Assembly: GCA_021154985.1 (NCBI GenBank)
Contig: JAJNQE010000108.1
Span: 1 to 21,007 of the forward strand
Direction of reading: 5' to 3'
From: Hydrogenophaga sp.
GTDB lineage: Bacteria; Pseudomonadota; Gammaproteobacteria; Burkholderiales; Burkholderiaceae_C
Length of the DNA stretch: 21,007 nt
A program made the translations under genes and the position numbers. Below, piece by piece: positions 6,465 to 13,873 of this stretch; position 1 is the first letter of the stretch; every line of letters starts with the position of its first letter. The notes beneath the pieces were generated by a model that saw only the letters and a list, made by a program, of their open reading frames with translations, was not told where the DNA came from and made no database searches.

Positions 6465-7031
6465 GTGACGCCCACCTTCTCCCACCCAAACCACCCACTG
6501 CACGACCACCCGGCCACGCCGGCGGGCCTGCCGCTGGCGGTTTCTGCGACGCTGGACGTGACCCTTGAAGGTCTGCGTCTGGTCTACACGGTGAGCGGCG
6601 ACGTGACCCGGCTGCGCATGCCCCCGCCCGCAGAACCCGGCCCGGCCGATGGCCTGTGGCAGCACACCTGTCTCGAAGCCTTTGTGGCCGTGGACGGTGA
6701 ACAGGCCTACCGCGAGTTCAACTTTTCACCCTCCGGCCAGTGGGCGGTTTACGAATTCGCCAGCGAACGTGTGCGCTCAGACCAGAAAGTGAACGTCGAC
6801 CCGCAGCCTTCGGTGCATTTCATGCCGGGCACCGGGCAGTTCACGCTCATGGCGCTGGTGCCCTGGACCTCCCTGCCACCGCGCACCGCCCGGTGGCAGA
6901 TCGCTTTGAGCGCCGTCATCGAAGAGTGCAACGGCCAGCTCAGCTACTGGGCGTTGCAGCACCCCCGCGAACGCCCCGATTTCCACCACCCCGCAGGCCG
7001 CGCCTTGCGCCTGGACCTGCCCCAGAACTGA
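6465..7031 (+). CDS. DOMON-like domain protein
   Basis: A 188-residue protein starting at GTG, predicted mostly beta-strand and resembling proteins annotated as DOMON-like or carbohydrate-binding-9-like. Features seen are GLWQHTCLEAFVAVDG (near 63-78) and YREFNFSPSGQWAVYEF. A VPWTSLP stretch follows, then a C-terminal SYWALQHPRERPDFHHP. No signal peptide or membrane segment is evident, so it is probably cytoplasmic. The ligand is unknown; related folds bind sugars or haem. The gene ends 5 nt before the NamZ-like start, so the two are probably cotranslated and may act together. AGAATA about 10 nt upstream of the GTG could be a -10 box, which would make the message nearly leaderless. Identification rests on memory of similar Comamonadaceae proteins. 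Confidence 0.7.
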   Translation: MTPTFSHPNHPLHDHPATPAGLPLAVSATLDVTLEGLRLVYTVSGDVTRLRMPPPAEPGPADGLWQHTCLEAFVAVDGEQAYREFNFSPSGQWAVYEFASERVRSDQKVNVDPQPSVHFMPGTGQFTLMALVPWTSLPPRTARWQIALSAVIEECNGQLSYWALQHPRERPDFHHPAGRALRLDLPQN

Positions 7032-7036
7032 ACGCC

Positions 7037-8239
7037 ATGCAATTCGGCCTCGATCGATTCCTGCAAGACCCCGCCCTTCGCGCACCGCTCAAAGGCCAAC
7101 GCGTGGCCCTGCTGGCCCACCCGGCCTCGGTCACACGCGACCTCACCCACGCGCTCGACGCGCTGGCCGCCCTGCCCGATGTGACGCTGTCGGCCGCCTT
7201 CGGTCCGCAGCATGGTCTGCGCGGCGACAAGCAGGACAACATGGTCGAGTCGCCCGATTACCTCGACCCGACACTGGGCATCCCGGTGTTCAGCCTCTAC
7301 GGCGAGGTGCGCCGCCCGACCGACGCGATGATGGCCAGCTTCGACGTGTTGCTGGTCGACCTGCAAGACCTGGGCTGCCGCATCTACACCTTCATCACCA
7401 CGCTGCGCTATGTGCTGGAAGCGGCCGCGCAACACGGCAAGGCGGTGTGGGTGCTGGACCGGCCCAACCCGGCGGGCCGCCCCATTGAGGGCCTCACGCT
7501 GCGCGAAGGCTGGGAGAGTTTTGTGGGCGCTGGCCCCATGCCCATGCGCCACGGCATGACCATGGGTGAGCTCGGCCACTGGTTCATCAAGACGCTGGAC
7601 CTGACCGTGGACTACCGCGTGATCACCATGACCGGCTGGCAGCCCGACGCGGCTCCCGGCTTTGGCTGGCCGACCGAGCGCAGCTGGGTCAACCCCAGCC
7701 CGAACGCCGCCAACCTGAGCATGGCGCGCGCCTACGCCGGCACGGTCATGCTGGAGGGCACAACGCTGTCGGAGGGACGCGGCACCACGCGCGCACTCGA
7801 ATTGTTTGGCGCGCCGGACATCGATGTGCCGCGCCTGCTGGCCGACATGCGCCGCATCGCGCCGCAATGGCTGCGGGGTTGCGTGCTGCGCCCGTGTTTC
7901 TTCGAGCCCACCTTCCACAAGCACCAGGGGCGGCTGTGCGCCGGTGTGCAGATCCATGTGGAAGACCCGACCCACTACGACCACGCGGCCTTCAAGCCCT
8001 GGCGGCTGCAGGCGCTGGCGTTTCGTGCGTTGCGCGTGCAGGCGCCCGGCTATCCGCTGTGGCGCGACTTCGCCTACGAGTACGAGCACGACCGCCTCGC
8101 GATCGACCTCATCAACGGCGGGCCGCTGCTGCGGGAGTGGGTGGACGATGTGTCGGCCGGGCCCGAGGTGCTGGAAGCTGCTGCCGCCGCTGATGAGGCG
8201 GCCTGGGCCATGGAGCGCAAGCCGTTCCTGCTCTACTGA
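7037..8239 (+). CDS. NamZ / DUF1343 family protein, possible exo-N-acetylmuramidase
   Basis: A 400-residue protein of the DUF1343 (NamZ) family. The characterised Bacillus subtilis member removes terminal N-acetylmuramic acid from peptidoglycan fragments. Motifs in order are FGPQHGLRGDKQDNMVES (55-72), DLQDLGCRIYTF (108-119), DRPNPAG (141-147), RHGMTMGELG (171-180) and a C-terminal DFAYEYEHDRLAIDLINGG. I chose the ATG at 7037 because the upstream open frame overlaps the DOMON-like gene and has no family character. No signal peptide is present, so it should act on cytoplasmic muropeptides or another cytosolic glycoside. PQHG replaces the PEHG I recall as common in the family, affecting a Glu proposed as catalytic. 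The specific activity is therefore uncertain, while family membership is secure. It converges on the GNAT gene with a 7-nt gap. Confidence 0.85.
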   Translation: MQFGLDRFLQDPALRAPLKGQRVALLAHPASVTRDLTHALDALAALPDVTLSAAFGPQHGLRGDKQDNMVESPDYLDPTLGIPVFSLYGEVRRPTDAMMASFDVLLVDLQDLGCRIYTFITTLRYVLEAAAQHGKAVWVLDRPNPAGRPIEGLTLREGWESFVGAGPMPMRHGMTMGELGHWFIKTLDLTVDYRVITMTGWQPDAAPGFGWPTERSWVNPSPNAANLSMARAYAGTVMLEGTTLSEGRGTTRALELFGAPDIDVPRLLADMRRIAPQWLRGCVLRPCFFEPTFHKHQGRLCAGVQIHVEDPTHYDHAAFKPWRLQALAFRALRVQAPGYPLWRDFAYEYEHDRLAIDLINGGPLLREWVDDVSAGPEVLEAAAAADEAAWAMERKPFLLY

Positions 8240-8246
8240 ACCGGCT

Positions 8247-8735
8247 TCAACTCAACCACTTCTGGAAAAACCGGGCGGTGCCCATCGCCGGGTCCAGCTG
8301 GTAGCCCGCGTAGCCGATGCGCTCGTACAGGCGCACAGCCGGCTGGTTGCCCGAAAGCACTTCCAGCGTCATCTTCACTGCGCCACGCTCGACTGCGATG
8401 GCTTCGGCCAGCGCCAGCATCTGCTCGGCGATGCCACGCCCCCGGTGGCTGGCCAGCACGGCCACGTCGTGCACGTTGACCAGCGGCTTGCAGGCGAAGG
8501 TGGAGAAACCTTCGATGCAGTTCACCAGGCCCACCGGCTGCAGGCCGTCGAAGGCCAGCACGCTGTAGGCCTGCGGCCGTGCCGCGAGTTCGCGCACCAG
8601 GTTGTGTTTTGCAAAGTCCGACAGACCTTCGCCGCCACCCGCCGGGTCGCTGGCGTAAGCGTCGAGCAGCAAAACCAGGGCGGCTGCGTGCACCGGGTCG
8701 GCGTAGTCGGCACGCAGGATCGACAAGCCGCTCAT
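8247..8735 (-). CDS. GNAT family N-acetyltransferase
   Basis: A 162-residue single-domain GNAT enzyme expected to move an acetyl group from acetyl-CoA to an unidentified amine. The acetyl-CoA pyrophosphate loop is seen in HDVAVLASHRGRGIAEQML (89-107). The C-terminal motif NQPAVRLYERIGYAGYQLD (130-148) is also typical. Its start overlaps the last 4 nt of glmM (8732-8735, ATGA), which indicates translational coupling. The coupling hints at a cell-envelope or amino-sugar connection, but no substrate can be assigned. Betaproteobacterial homologues are generally annotated only as GNAT proteins. Confidence 0.88.
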   Translation of the reverse strand: MSGLSILRADYADPVHAAALVLLLDAYASDPAGGGEGLSDFAKHNLVRELAARPQAYSVLAFDGLQPVGLVNCIEGFSTFACKPLVNVHDVAVLASHRGRGIAEQMLALAEAIAVERGAVKMTLEVLSGNQPAVRLYERIGYAGYQLDPAMGTARFFQKWLS

Positions 8736-10075
8736 GCGGGCACCTGTGCACGCACAGCGGCCACCAGCCGCTCGGCGCAGTCTTGCGCCTTTTGCGGGTT
8801 GCGCGCTTCGACCATCACACGCAGCAGCGGCTCGGTGCCGCTGGCGCGGATCAGCACGCGGCCGGTGTCGCCCAGTTCGGCTTCCACCGCTTTCGTCTGC
8901 TGCGCCAGAAAGCTGTTGTTCTTCCAGTCCTGGCCGGGTTGCAGGCGCACATTGATCAGCGTCTGCGGAAACAGCGTCACATCGGCGAGCTGCTGCGCCA
9001 TGGTTTTGCCGCTGTCCACACAGGCGTGCAGCACCTGCAGCGCCGACACCAGGCCGTCGCCGGTGGTGTGGCGGTCGAGCACCAGCAGGTGGCCCGAGCC
9101 CTCGCCGCCCAGGATCCAGCCGTGTTTTTCCAGCTCTTCGAGCACGTAGCGGTCGCCCACCTTGGCGCGCACGAACTTCACACCGCGCGCCTTCAGCGCC
9201 ACCTCCACCGCCATGTTGGTCATCAGCGTGCCGACCACGCCGGGCACGTCGTGGTCGCGCGCGAGCCGGTCGGCCACGATCAGGTAGAGCAATTCATCGC
9301 CGTTGTAGAGGCGGCCGGTGGCGTCCACCATCTGCAGGCGGTCGGCGTCGCCATCCAGCGCAACGCCGTAGTGCGCGCCGTGGGCCTTCACCGCCTCCAC
9401 CATGGCTTGCGGGTGCGTGGCACCCACACCGTGGTTGATGTTCAGCCCGTCGGGCGTGCAGCCAATCTTGATGACCTCGGCGCCCAGTTCGTGAAACACG
9501 GCGGGTGCGATCTGGTAGGCCGCCCCGTTGGCGCCATCCACCACGATCTTCATGCCCTTGAGCGAGAGGTTGTGCGAGCAGGTGCTCTTGCAGAACTCGA
9601 TGTAGCGGCCCGCAGCGTCTTCCAGCCGGCGGGACTTCCCCAGTTCGGCCGCCGTCGCCCACACAGGCGGCTCGTCGAGCGCAGCCTCCACCGCGTGCTC
9701 CCAGTCGTCGGGCAGCTTGGTGCCCAGAGCGCTGAAAAACTTGATGCCGTTGTCGGCAAACGGGTTGTGGCTGGCAGAAATCACCACACCCAGGCTGGCG
9801 CGCTGGGCCCGGGTGAGGTAGGCGACCGCCGGCGTGGGCACGGGGCCGAGCAGCACCACGTCAACGCCCGCCGAGTTGAAGCCGGACTCGAGCGCGGCCT
9901 CCAGCATGTAGCCGGAGATGCGCGTGTCCTTGCCGATGAGCACCGTGGGGTGCGGCTCGGTGCGCCGCAGCACGCGGCCCACCGCGTGCGCCAGGCGCAG
10001 GACAAAGTCGGGGGTGATCGGGGCTTGACCCACGGTGCCGCGGATGCCGTCGGTGCCGAAAAATTTGCGGGGCAT
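8732..10075 (-). CDS. glmM: Phosphoglucosamine mutase
   Basis: A 447-residue cytoplasmic alpha-D-phosphohexomutase that converts glucosamine-6-phosphate to glucosamine-1-phosphate on the way to UDP-GlcNAc, for peptidoglycan and LPS. The N-terminus RKFFGTDGIRGTVG is diagnostic. The phosphoserine loop is VVISASHNP with S102, the same number as in E. coli. The metal site is D241-G-D243-A-D245-R246, the sugar loop is GGEGSGH, and the C-terminal phosphate-binding loop is RASGTEPLLRVM. AGAGGA lies 6 nt before the ATG. It follows folP, as in the E. coli ftsH-folP-glmM order, but after a 100-nt gap that may carry its own promoter. Confidence 0.97.
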   Translation of the reverse strand: MPRKFFGTDGIRGTVGQAPITPDFVLRLAHAVGRVLRRTEPHPTVLIGKDTRISGYMLEAALESGFNSAGVDVVLLGPVPTPAVAYLTRAQRASLGVVISASHNPFADNGIKFFSALGTKLPDDWEHAVEAALDEPPVWATAAELGKSRRLEDAAGRYIEFCKSTCSHNLSLKGMKIVVDGANGAAYQIAPAVFHELGAEVIKIGCTPDGLNINHGVGATHPQAMVEAVKAHGAHYGVALDGDADRLQMVDATGRLYNGDELLYLIVADRLARDHDVPGVVGTLMTNMAVEVALKARGVKFVRAKVGDRYVLEELEKHGWILGGEGSGHLLVLDRHTTGDGLVSALQVLHACVDSGKTMAQQLADVTLFPQTLINVRLQPGQDWKNNSFLAQQTKAVEAELGDTGRVLIRASGTEPLLRVMVEARNPQKAQDCAERLVAAVRAQVPA

Positions 10076-10144
10076 GTTGTTTCCTCTGTGTTGTTCTGTG
10101 CGAAGGTGCTGGCAGCGCTGGAACGTGCGGTTCAGTCCTTGTGC

Positions 10145-10168
10145 GGTGCCCGATTATCGCGGGGCACC
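10145..10168 (-). promoter_or_regulatory. Hairpin with embedded -10-like box upstream of glmM
   Basis: GGTGCCC (10145-10151) pairs with GGGCACC (10162-10168) just after the folP stop. On the minus strand the loop contains GATAAT (10158-10153), a good sigma-70 -10 hexamer. Its best -35 partner, TTGAGT (10179-10174), has a short 15-nt spacer and overlaps the folP stop codon. The site could give glmM its own promoter or act as a weak terminator or attenuator after folP. No T-tract follows. Confidence 0.4.
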
Positions 10169-10175
10169 GGTGGAC

Positions 10176-11006
10176 TCAAGCCGGCTGGATGGCCTGCCAG
10201 ATCCTCAGGGCGTCCACCGTCTCGCGCACATCGTGCACGCGCACCACACGCGCCCCGCGCTCCACCGCGAGCAACGCGGCGGCCACACTGGCAGACACCC
10301 GATCGGACGGCAGCTCGCGCCCCGTGGCCGCGCCCAGACTCGATTTGCGCGACCACCCCGCCAGCATGGGCCAGCCCAGCGCCATCAGCTCGCTCTGACG
10401 GGCCAGCAGACTGAAGTTCTGCGCCACAGTCTTGCCGAAACCCACACCGGCGTCGAGCACGATGCGCTCGTGTGCCACGCCGCGCCCTGTGAGTGCGTGG
10501 GCCCGCTCGCGCAGGAAGTCGGCCACGGCCGGCACCACGTCACCCGCCATCGGCGCCACCTGCATGGTCTGCGGATCGCGGTGCATGTGCATCAGACACA
10601 CGCCACAGCGCGGGTGCTCCGCCACCACGTCCAGCGCCCGACCCCGGCGCAAGGCCCAGATGTCGTTGACGATGTCGGCTCCCGCGTCCAGCACGGCCTG
10701 CATCACCTCGGGCTTGTAGGTGTCCACCGAAACCGGCACGCCGAGCTTCACCGCTTCGCGCACCACCGGCAACACCCGGGCCAGTTCCTCGTCCAGAGGC
10801 ACGGCCGGGCTGCCGGGTCGGGTCGACTCCCCGCCGATGTCCAGCATGTGCACACCATCCCTGATGAGTTGTTCGCAGTGTTTGAGCGCGGCCGGAGTGC
10901 CCGCGTGTTGACCGCCGTCGGAAAACGAATCCGGCGTCACGTTGACGATGCCCATGACCTGCGGCTTGGAGAGGTCGATGTCGAAACGGGTGGTCTGCCA
11001 ATGCAT
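10176..11006 (-). CDS. folP: Dihydropteroate synthase
   Basis: A 276-residue TIM-barrel enzyme that condenses p-aminobenzoate with hydroxymethyl-dihydropterin diphosphate in folate synthesis; it is the sulfonamide target. Motifs are VMGIVNVTPDSFSDGG (17-32), LDIGGESTRPGSP (55-67), VSVDTYKPEV, DIVNDIWALRR (111-121), LDAGVGFGKT (184-193), GWSRKSSLG (217-225) and the closing RVHDVRETVDAL. The ATG at 11004-11006 gives the normal length; the open frame continuing to 11246 is low-complexity and overlaps ftsH. There is no Shine-Dalgarno sequence. Instead, CTCCTCC occupies positions 7-13 upstream of the ATG, which is the complement of a ribosome-binding site. It lies 80 nt downstream of ftsH, after a hairpin. 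Confidence 0.97.
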   Translation of the reverse strand: MHWQTTRFDIDLSKPQVMGIVNVTPDSFSDGGQHAGTPAALKHCEQLIRDGVHMLDIGGESTRPGSPAVPLDEELARVLPVVREAVKLGVPVSVDTYKPEVMQAVLDAGADIVNDIWALRRGRALDVVAEHPRCGVCLMHMHRDPQTMQVAPMAGDVVPAVADFLRERAHALTGRGVAHERIVLDAGVGFGKTVAQNFSLLARQSELMALGWPMLAGWSRKSSLGAATGRELPSDRVSASVAAALLAVERGARVVRVHDVRETVDALRIWQAIQPA

Positions 11007-11042
11007 GGGAACGGAGGAGAAAAATTGGAAACGGAAACGACA

Positions 11043-11060
11043 ACGGGGCCGAAGCCCCGT
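11043..11060 (-). terminator. UUCG-loop hairpin after ftsH
   Basis: On the minus strand ACGGGGC-TTCG-GCCCCGT forms a perfect 7-bp stem with a very stable TTCG tetraloop, 26 nt after the ftsH stop. A T-rich but interrupted run follows, ending in TTTTT just before the folP leader. It probably causes partial termination between ftsH and folP, or blocks 3'-exonucleases so that ftsH message is more stable than folP message. Confidence 0.6.
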
Positions 11061-11086
11061 GTGTCTGGTTGGAAACCCCTGGCCGC

Positions 11087-13006
11087 TCAGGCGGCGGTGG
11101 GTGCCGGGTCGGTCGCCACGGCGGGCGAACCACCGCTGCCTCCGCCACCACCCACCGAGGGGTTGCGCGGCGTCCAGTCCTTGGGCGGACGGGGCGGCTT
11201 GCCGGCCATGATGTCGTCGATCTGGTCGGCGTCGATGGTTTCCCACTCCAGCAGGGCCTTGGCCATGGCGTGCATCTTGTCGCTGTGCTCCTCGATCAGG
11301 TCACGCGCCAGTTTGTACTGGGCGTCAATGATGCGGCGCACCTCGGCGTCCACCTTCTGCATGGTGGACTCGCTCATGTTGGTGGTCTTGGTCACCGAAC
11401 GGCCCAGGAACACTTCGCCTTCGTTCTCGGCGTAGACCATCGGGCCCAGCGCGTCGGTCATGCCGTAACGCATCACCATGTCGCGGGCAATGGTCGTGGC
11501 GCGCTCGAAGTCGTTGCTGGCGCCGGTGGTCATCTGGTTCATGAACACCTCTTCGGCAATGCGGCCACCGAACAGCATGCTGATCTGGTTCAGCATGTAG
11601 TCCTTGTCGTAGCTGTAGCGGTCTTGCGAGGGCAGGCTCATGGTCACGCCCAGCGCACGGCCGCGCGGGATGATGGTGACCTTGTGCACCGGATCGCACT
11701 TGGGCAGCAGCTTGCCGATGAGCGCGTGACCCGACTCGTGGTACGCCGTGTTGCGGCGCTCTTCCTCGGGCATCACCATGCTCTTGCGCTCGGGGCCCAT
11801 GAATATCTTGTCTTTGGCCTTCTCGAAGTCCTGCATTTCCACCACGCGTGCGTTGCGGCGTGCAGCCATCAGGGCCGCTTCGTTGCACAGGTTGGCCAGG
11901 TCGGCGCCACTCATGCCGGGTGTGCCGCGCGCGATCACGCTGGCATTCACGTCGGTGCCCAGGGGCACCTTGCGCATGTGCACGTTCAGGATCTGCTCGC
12001 GGCCACGGATATCGGGCAGCGTCACATAAACCTGGCGGTCGAAACGACCCGGGCGCAGCAGGGCGGCGTCCAGGATGTCGGGCCGGTTGGTGGCGGCGAC
12101 CACGATCACGCCCAAGTTGGTCTCGAAGCCGTCCATCTCGACCAGCATCTGGTTCAGGGTCTGCTCGCGTTCGTCGTTGCCACCGCCCAGGCCCGCGCCA
12201 CGCTGGCGGCCCACGGCGTCAATCTCGTCGATGAAGATGATGCAAGGCGCGTTCTTCTTCGCGTTTTCGAACATGTCGCGCACGCGGGCCGCGCCCACGC
12301 CGACGAACATTTCCACGAAGTCGGAGCCCGAGATGCTGAAGAACGGCACCTTGGCTTCGCCCGCGATGCCTTTAGCCAGCAAGGTCTTGCCGGTACCCGG
12401 AGGTCCGACCAGCAGCAGGCCGCGCGGAATGCGACCACCCAGTTTCTGGAACTTGGCGGGGTCTTTCAGGAAATCGACAACTTCCTTCACCTCTTCCTTG
12501 GCCTCGTCGCAGCCGGCGACGTCGGCAAAGGTCACGGTGTTGTTGTTCTCGTCCAGCATGCGGGCCTTGCTCTTGCCGAAGCTGAATGCCCCGCCCTTGC
12601 CGCCGCCTTGCATCTGCCGCATGAAATAGATCCACACGCCGATCAGCAGCAGCATGGGGCCCCAGCTGACCAGCAAGGTCATGAGGAGCGAGCCTTCTTC
12701 ACGGGGACGCACGTCGAACTTGACGTCGTTGTTGATCAGATCGCCGACCAGACCACGGTCGAGGTAGGTGGCCGTGGTGCGCACGCGACGGTCGTCCTGC
12801 GTGACGGCGACGATTTCGGTGCCGCCCTGACCTTCCTGGATGGTGGCGCTCTTGATGCGCCGGGCCTTCACCTCATCGAGAAACTCGGAATAGCCCATGT
12901 AGCCGGAACCGGCCACAGAGCGTGTGTCGAACTGCTTGAAGACGGTGAAAAGCACCATGGCGATGACCATCCACACGGCGATTTTCGAAAACCACTGATT
13001 GTTCAA
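11087..13006 (-). CDS. ftsH: ATP-dependent zinc metalloprotease FtsH
   Basis: A 639-residue inner-membrane AAA+ protease that degrades misassembled membrane proteins and regulators such as RpoH and LpxC in other proteobacteria. Order of domains: hydrophobic segment 8-24, periplasmic domain, second hydrophobic segment about 107-129, then the AAA module with Walker A GPPGTGKT (201-208) and Walker B IIFIDEID (256-263). The second region of homology is near ATNRPDILDAALLRPGRFD. The zinc site is H423-E-S-G-H427. The tail is Gly/Pro/Ala-rich from about 610. The start is a TTG codon (13006-13004) giving MNNQWFSK, the usual family N-terminus, with AGGAG 6 nt upstream; no ATG in frame fits. A putative heat-shock promoter lies upstream. 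Confidence 0.97.
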   Translation of the reverse strand: MNNQWFSKIAVWMVIAMVLFTVFKQFDTRSVAGSGYMGYSEFLDEVKARRIKSATIQEGQGGTEIVAVTQDDRRVRTTATYLDRGLVGDLINNDVKFDVRPREEGSLLMTLLVSWGPMLLLIGVWIYFMRQMQGGGKGGAFSFGKSKARMLDENNNTVTFADVAGCDEAKEEVKEVVDFLKDPAKFQKLGGRIPRGLLLVGPPGTGKTLLAKGIAGEAKVPFFSISGSDFVEMFVGVGAARVRDMFENAKKNAPCIIFIDEIDAVGRQRGAGLGGGNDEREQTLNQMLVEMDGFETNLGVIVVAATNRPDILDAALLRPGRFDRQVYVTLPDIRGREQILNVHMRKVPLGTDVNASVIARGTPGMSGADLANLCNEAALMAARRNARVVEMQDFEKAKDKIFMGPERKSMVMPEEERRNTAYHESGHALIGKLLPKCDPVHKVTIIPRGRALGVTMSLPSQDRYSYDKDYMLNQISMLFGGRIAEEVFMNQMTTGASNDFERATTIARDMVMRYGMTDALGPMVYAENEGEVFLGRSVTKTTNMSESTMQKVDAEVRRIIDAQYKLARDLIEEHSDKMHAMAKALLEWETIDADQIDDIMAGKPPRPPKDWTPRNPSVGGGGGSGGSPAVATDPAPTAA

Positions 13007-13041
13007 GTGCAGCTCCTGGAGTCGGTATTGGCGGTTATGCG

Positions 13042-13070
13042 CATCTGGGTGTCATTCTAGGACTTTCAAG
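13042..13070 (-). promoter_or_regulatory. Candidate RpoH (sigma-32) heat-shock promoter of ftsH
   Basis: On the minus strand CTTGAAA (13070-13064) matches the sigma-32 -35 consensus. After a 14-nt spacer, CCCAGATG (13049-13042) resembles the CCCCAT-type -10. Initiation near 13035 would give a leader of about 30 nt containing the AGGAG before the TTG start. ftsH is under heat-shock control in E. coli, which fits. No competing sigma-70 pair was found in this gap. Confidence 0.55.
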
Positions 13071-13071
13071 C

Positions 13072-13103
13072 ACACATGCCTCGTGTGGGTGACGAGGCTG
13101 TGT
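13072..13103. terminator. Bulged hairpin in the rlmE-ftsH gap
   Basis: ACACA(t)GCCTCGT at 13072-13084 pairs with ACGAGGC TGTGT at 13092-13103 around a 7-nt loop, giving 12 base pairs with one bulged T. It lies between the rlmE stop and the putative ftsH heat-shock promoter. No U-tract follows on either strand, so it may be a weak terminator or a processing site separating rlmE from ftsH transcripts. Confidence 0.4.
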
Positions 13104-13151
13104 CAATGAAAGGGTTGGCTTTTCCCTATGGCGGGCCACGGCGTGCCGTAC

Positions 13152-13835
13152 TCAGCCCCGTACCGTTGGTTTGAGACCCAGGCCCACCAGAAAGGTTTCC
13201 GACGATTTGTCGCGCGACGCCTTGGGTTTGACCGCCTTGACGGTGCGGAACGTCTGGCGAAACAGCGCCACCATGGGGTCGTAGGCGCCGCCATGGAACA
13301 GTTTGACCACCAGCGCACCATCGGTTTTGAGGTGTTTGATCGAAAAGTCCACCGCCAGCTCGATCAGATCGGTGATGCGGGCGGCATCGGTCATGCCGAT
13401 ACCCGAGAGGTTGGGGGCCATGTCGGAAATGACCACATCGACCTTGTGCACGCCTCGCTCGAGCAAGGCCGCCTCCAGCGTCTCCAGCACCGCAGCCTCG
13501 CGGAAGTCCCCCAGGATGAAATGCACACCCTCCACGTCTTCCATGGGCAGCATGTCCAGCGCAATGATGGTTCCGTGCAGTTCGCCCACGGCCGCGCCCT
13601 GCGGGCTGAGCCGGCGCCGCGCGTATTGACTCCAGGCGCCGGGTGCAGATCCCAGGTCGACCACACAGTCACCCGGGCGGATCAGCCCCAGGGTTTCGTC
13701 AAGTTCCTTGAGTTTGTAGGCAGCGCGCGCACGGTAGCCCTCTTTTTTGGCCAGGCGAACGTAGGGGTCGTTCACGTGCTGGTTGAGCCAGGCCTTGTTG
13801 ACCTTTTTGCTCTGGGTTTTGACTTTCATGCCCAT
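13152..13835 (-). CDS. rlmE: 23S rRNA uridine-2552 2'-O-methyltransferase
   Basis: A 227-residue RrmJ/FtsJ-family methyltransferase that methylates U2552 in the A-loop of 23S rRNA during late 50S assembly. RARAAYKLKELDE (35-47) leads in. The SAM-binding motif is VVDLGSAPGAWSQ (58-70). The K-D-K-E tetrad is placed at K41, D138 (ISDMAPN), K178 (VVKLFHGG) and E213. In-frame ATGs at 13835 and 13829 are both possible (MGMKVKTQ or MKVKTQ); CAGG 8 nt before the first slightly favours it. It sits head to head with yhbY, 38 nt apart, and upstream of ftsH, as in E. coli. The 145-nt gap to ftsH is larger than needed for simple cotranscription. Confidence 0.95.
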   Translation of the reverse strand: MGMKVKTQSKKVNKAWLNQHVNDPYVRLAKKEGYRARAAYKLKELDETLGLIRPGDCVVDLGSAPGAWSQYARRRLSPQGAAVGELHGTIIALDMLPMEDVEGVHFILGDFREAAVLETLEAALLERGVHKVDVVISDMAPNLSGIGMTDAARITDLIELAVDFSIKHLKTDGALVVKLFHGGAYDPMVALFRQTFRTVKAVKPKASRDKSSETFLVGLGLKPTVRG

Positions 13836-13861
13836 GAGGGTTGCCTGAGGTCTGTGTAAAC

Positions 13862-13867
13862 GATAAT
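13862..13867 (+). promoter_or_regulatory. -10 box of yhbY, leaderless-type placement
   Basis: GATAAT lies 6 nt upstream of the yhbY ATG (13874). Transcription starting 6-7 nt after the hexamer would begin at or next to the A of ATG, so the message should be leaderless. No Shine-Dalgarno sequence is present. TTGCCT (13841-13846) may be the -35, with a short 15-nt spacer. Confidence 0.5.
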
Positions 13868-13873
13868 TGTCCC

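Noticed and set aside
6740..7036. N-terminal extension of the NamZ-like gene
   Set aside because: The extension overlaps the DOMON-like gene in another frame and lacks family similarity. ATG 7037 gives the expected start.
8579..10414. A 611-codon plus-strand frame over GNAT, glmM and folP
   Set aside because: It spans three recognisable minus-strand genes and their gaps, with Arg/His/Gly-rich low-complexity translation.
11007..11246. Longer folP product starting at 11246
   Set aside because: The extra 80 residues are Arg/Gly/Trp-rich, antisense-like and out of frame within ftsH. MHWQTTRF at 11006 is the normal N-terminus.
11069..13060. A 663-codon open frame on the plus strand across ftsH
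   Set aside because: It is a high-GC shadow of ftsH. Its His/Val/Ala-rich translation has no recognisable domain, while the minus strand carries every FtsH motif.
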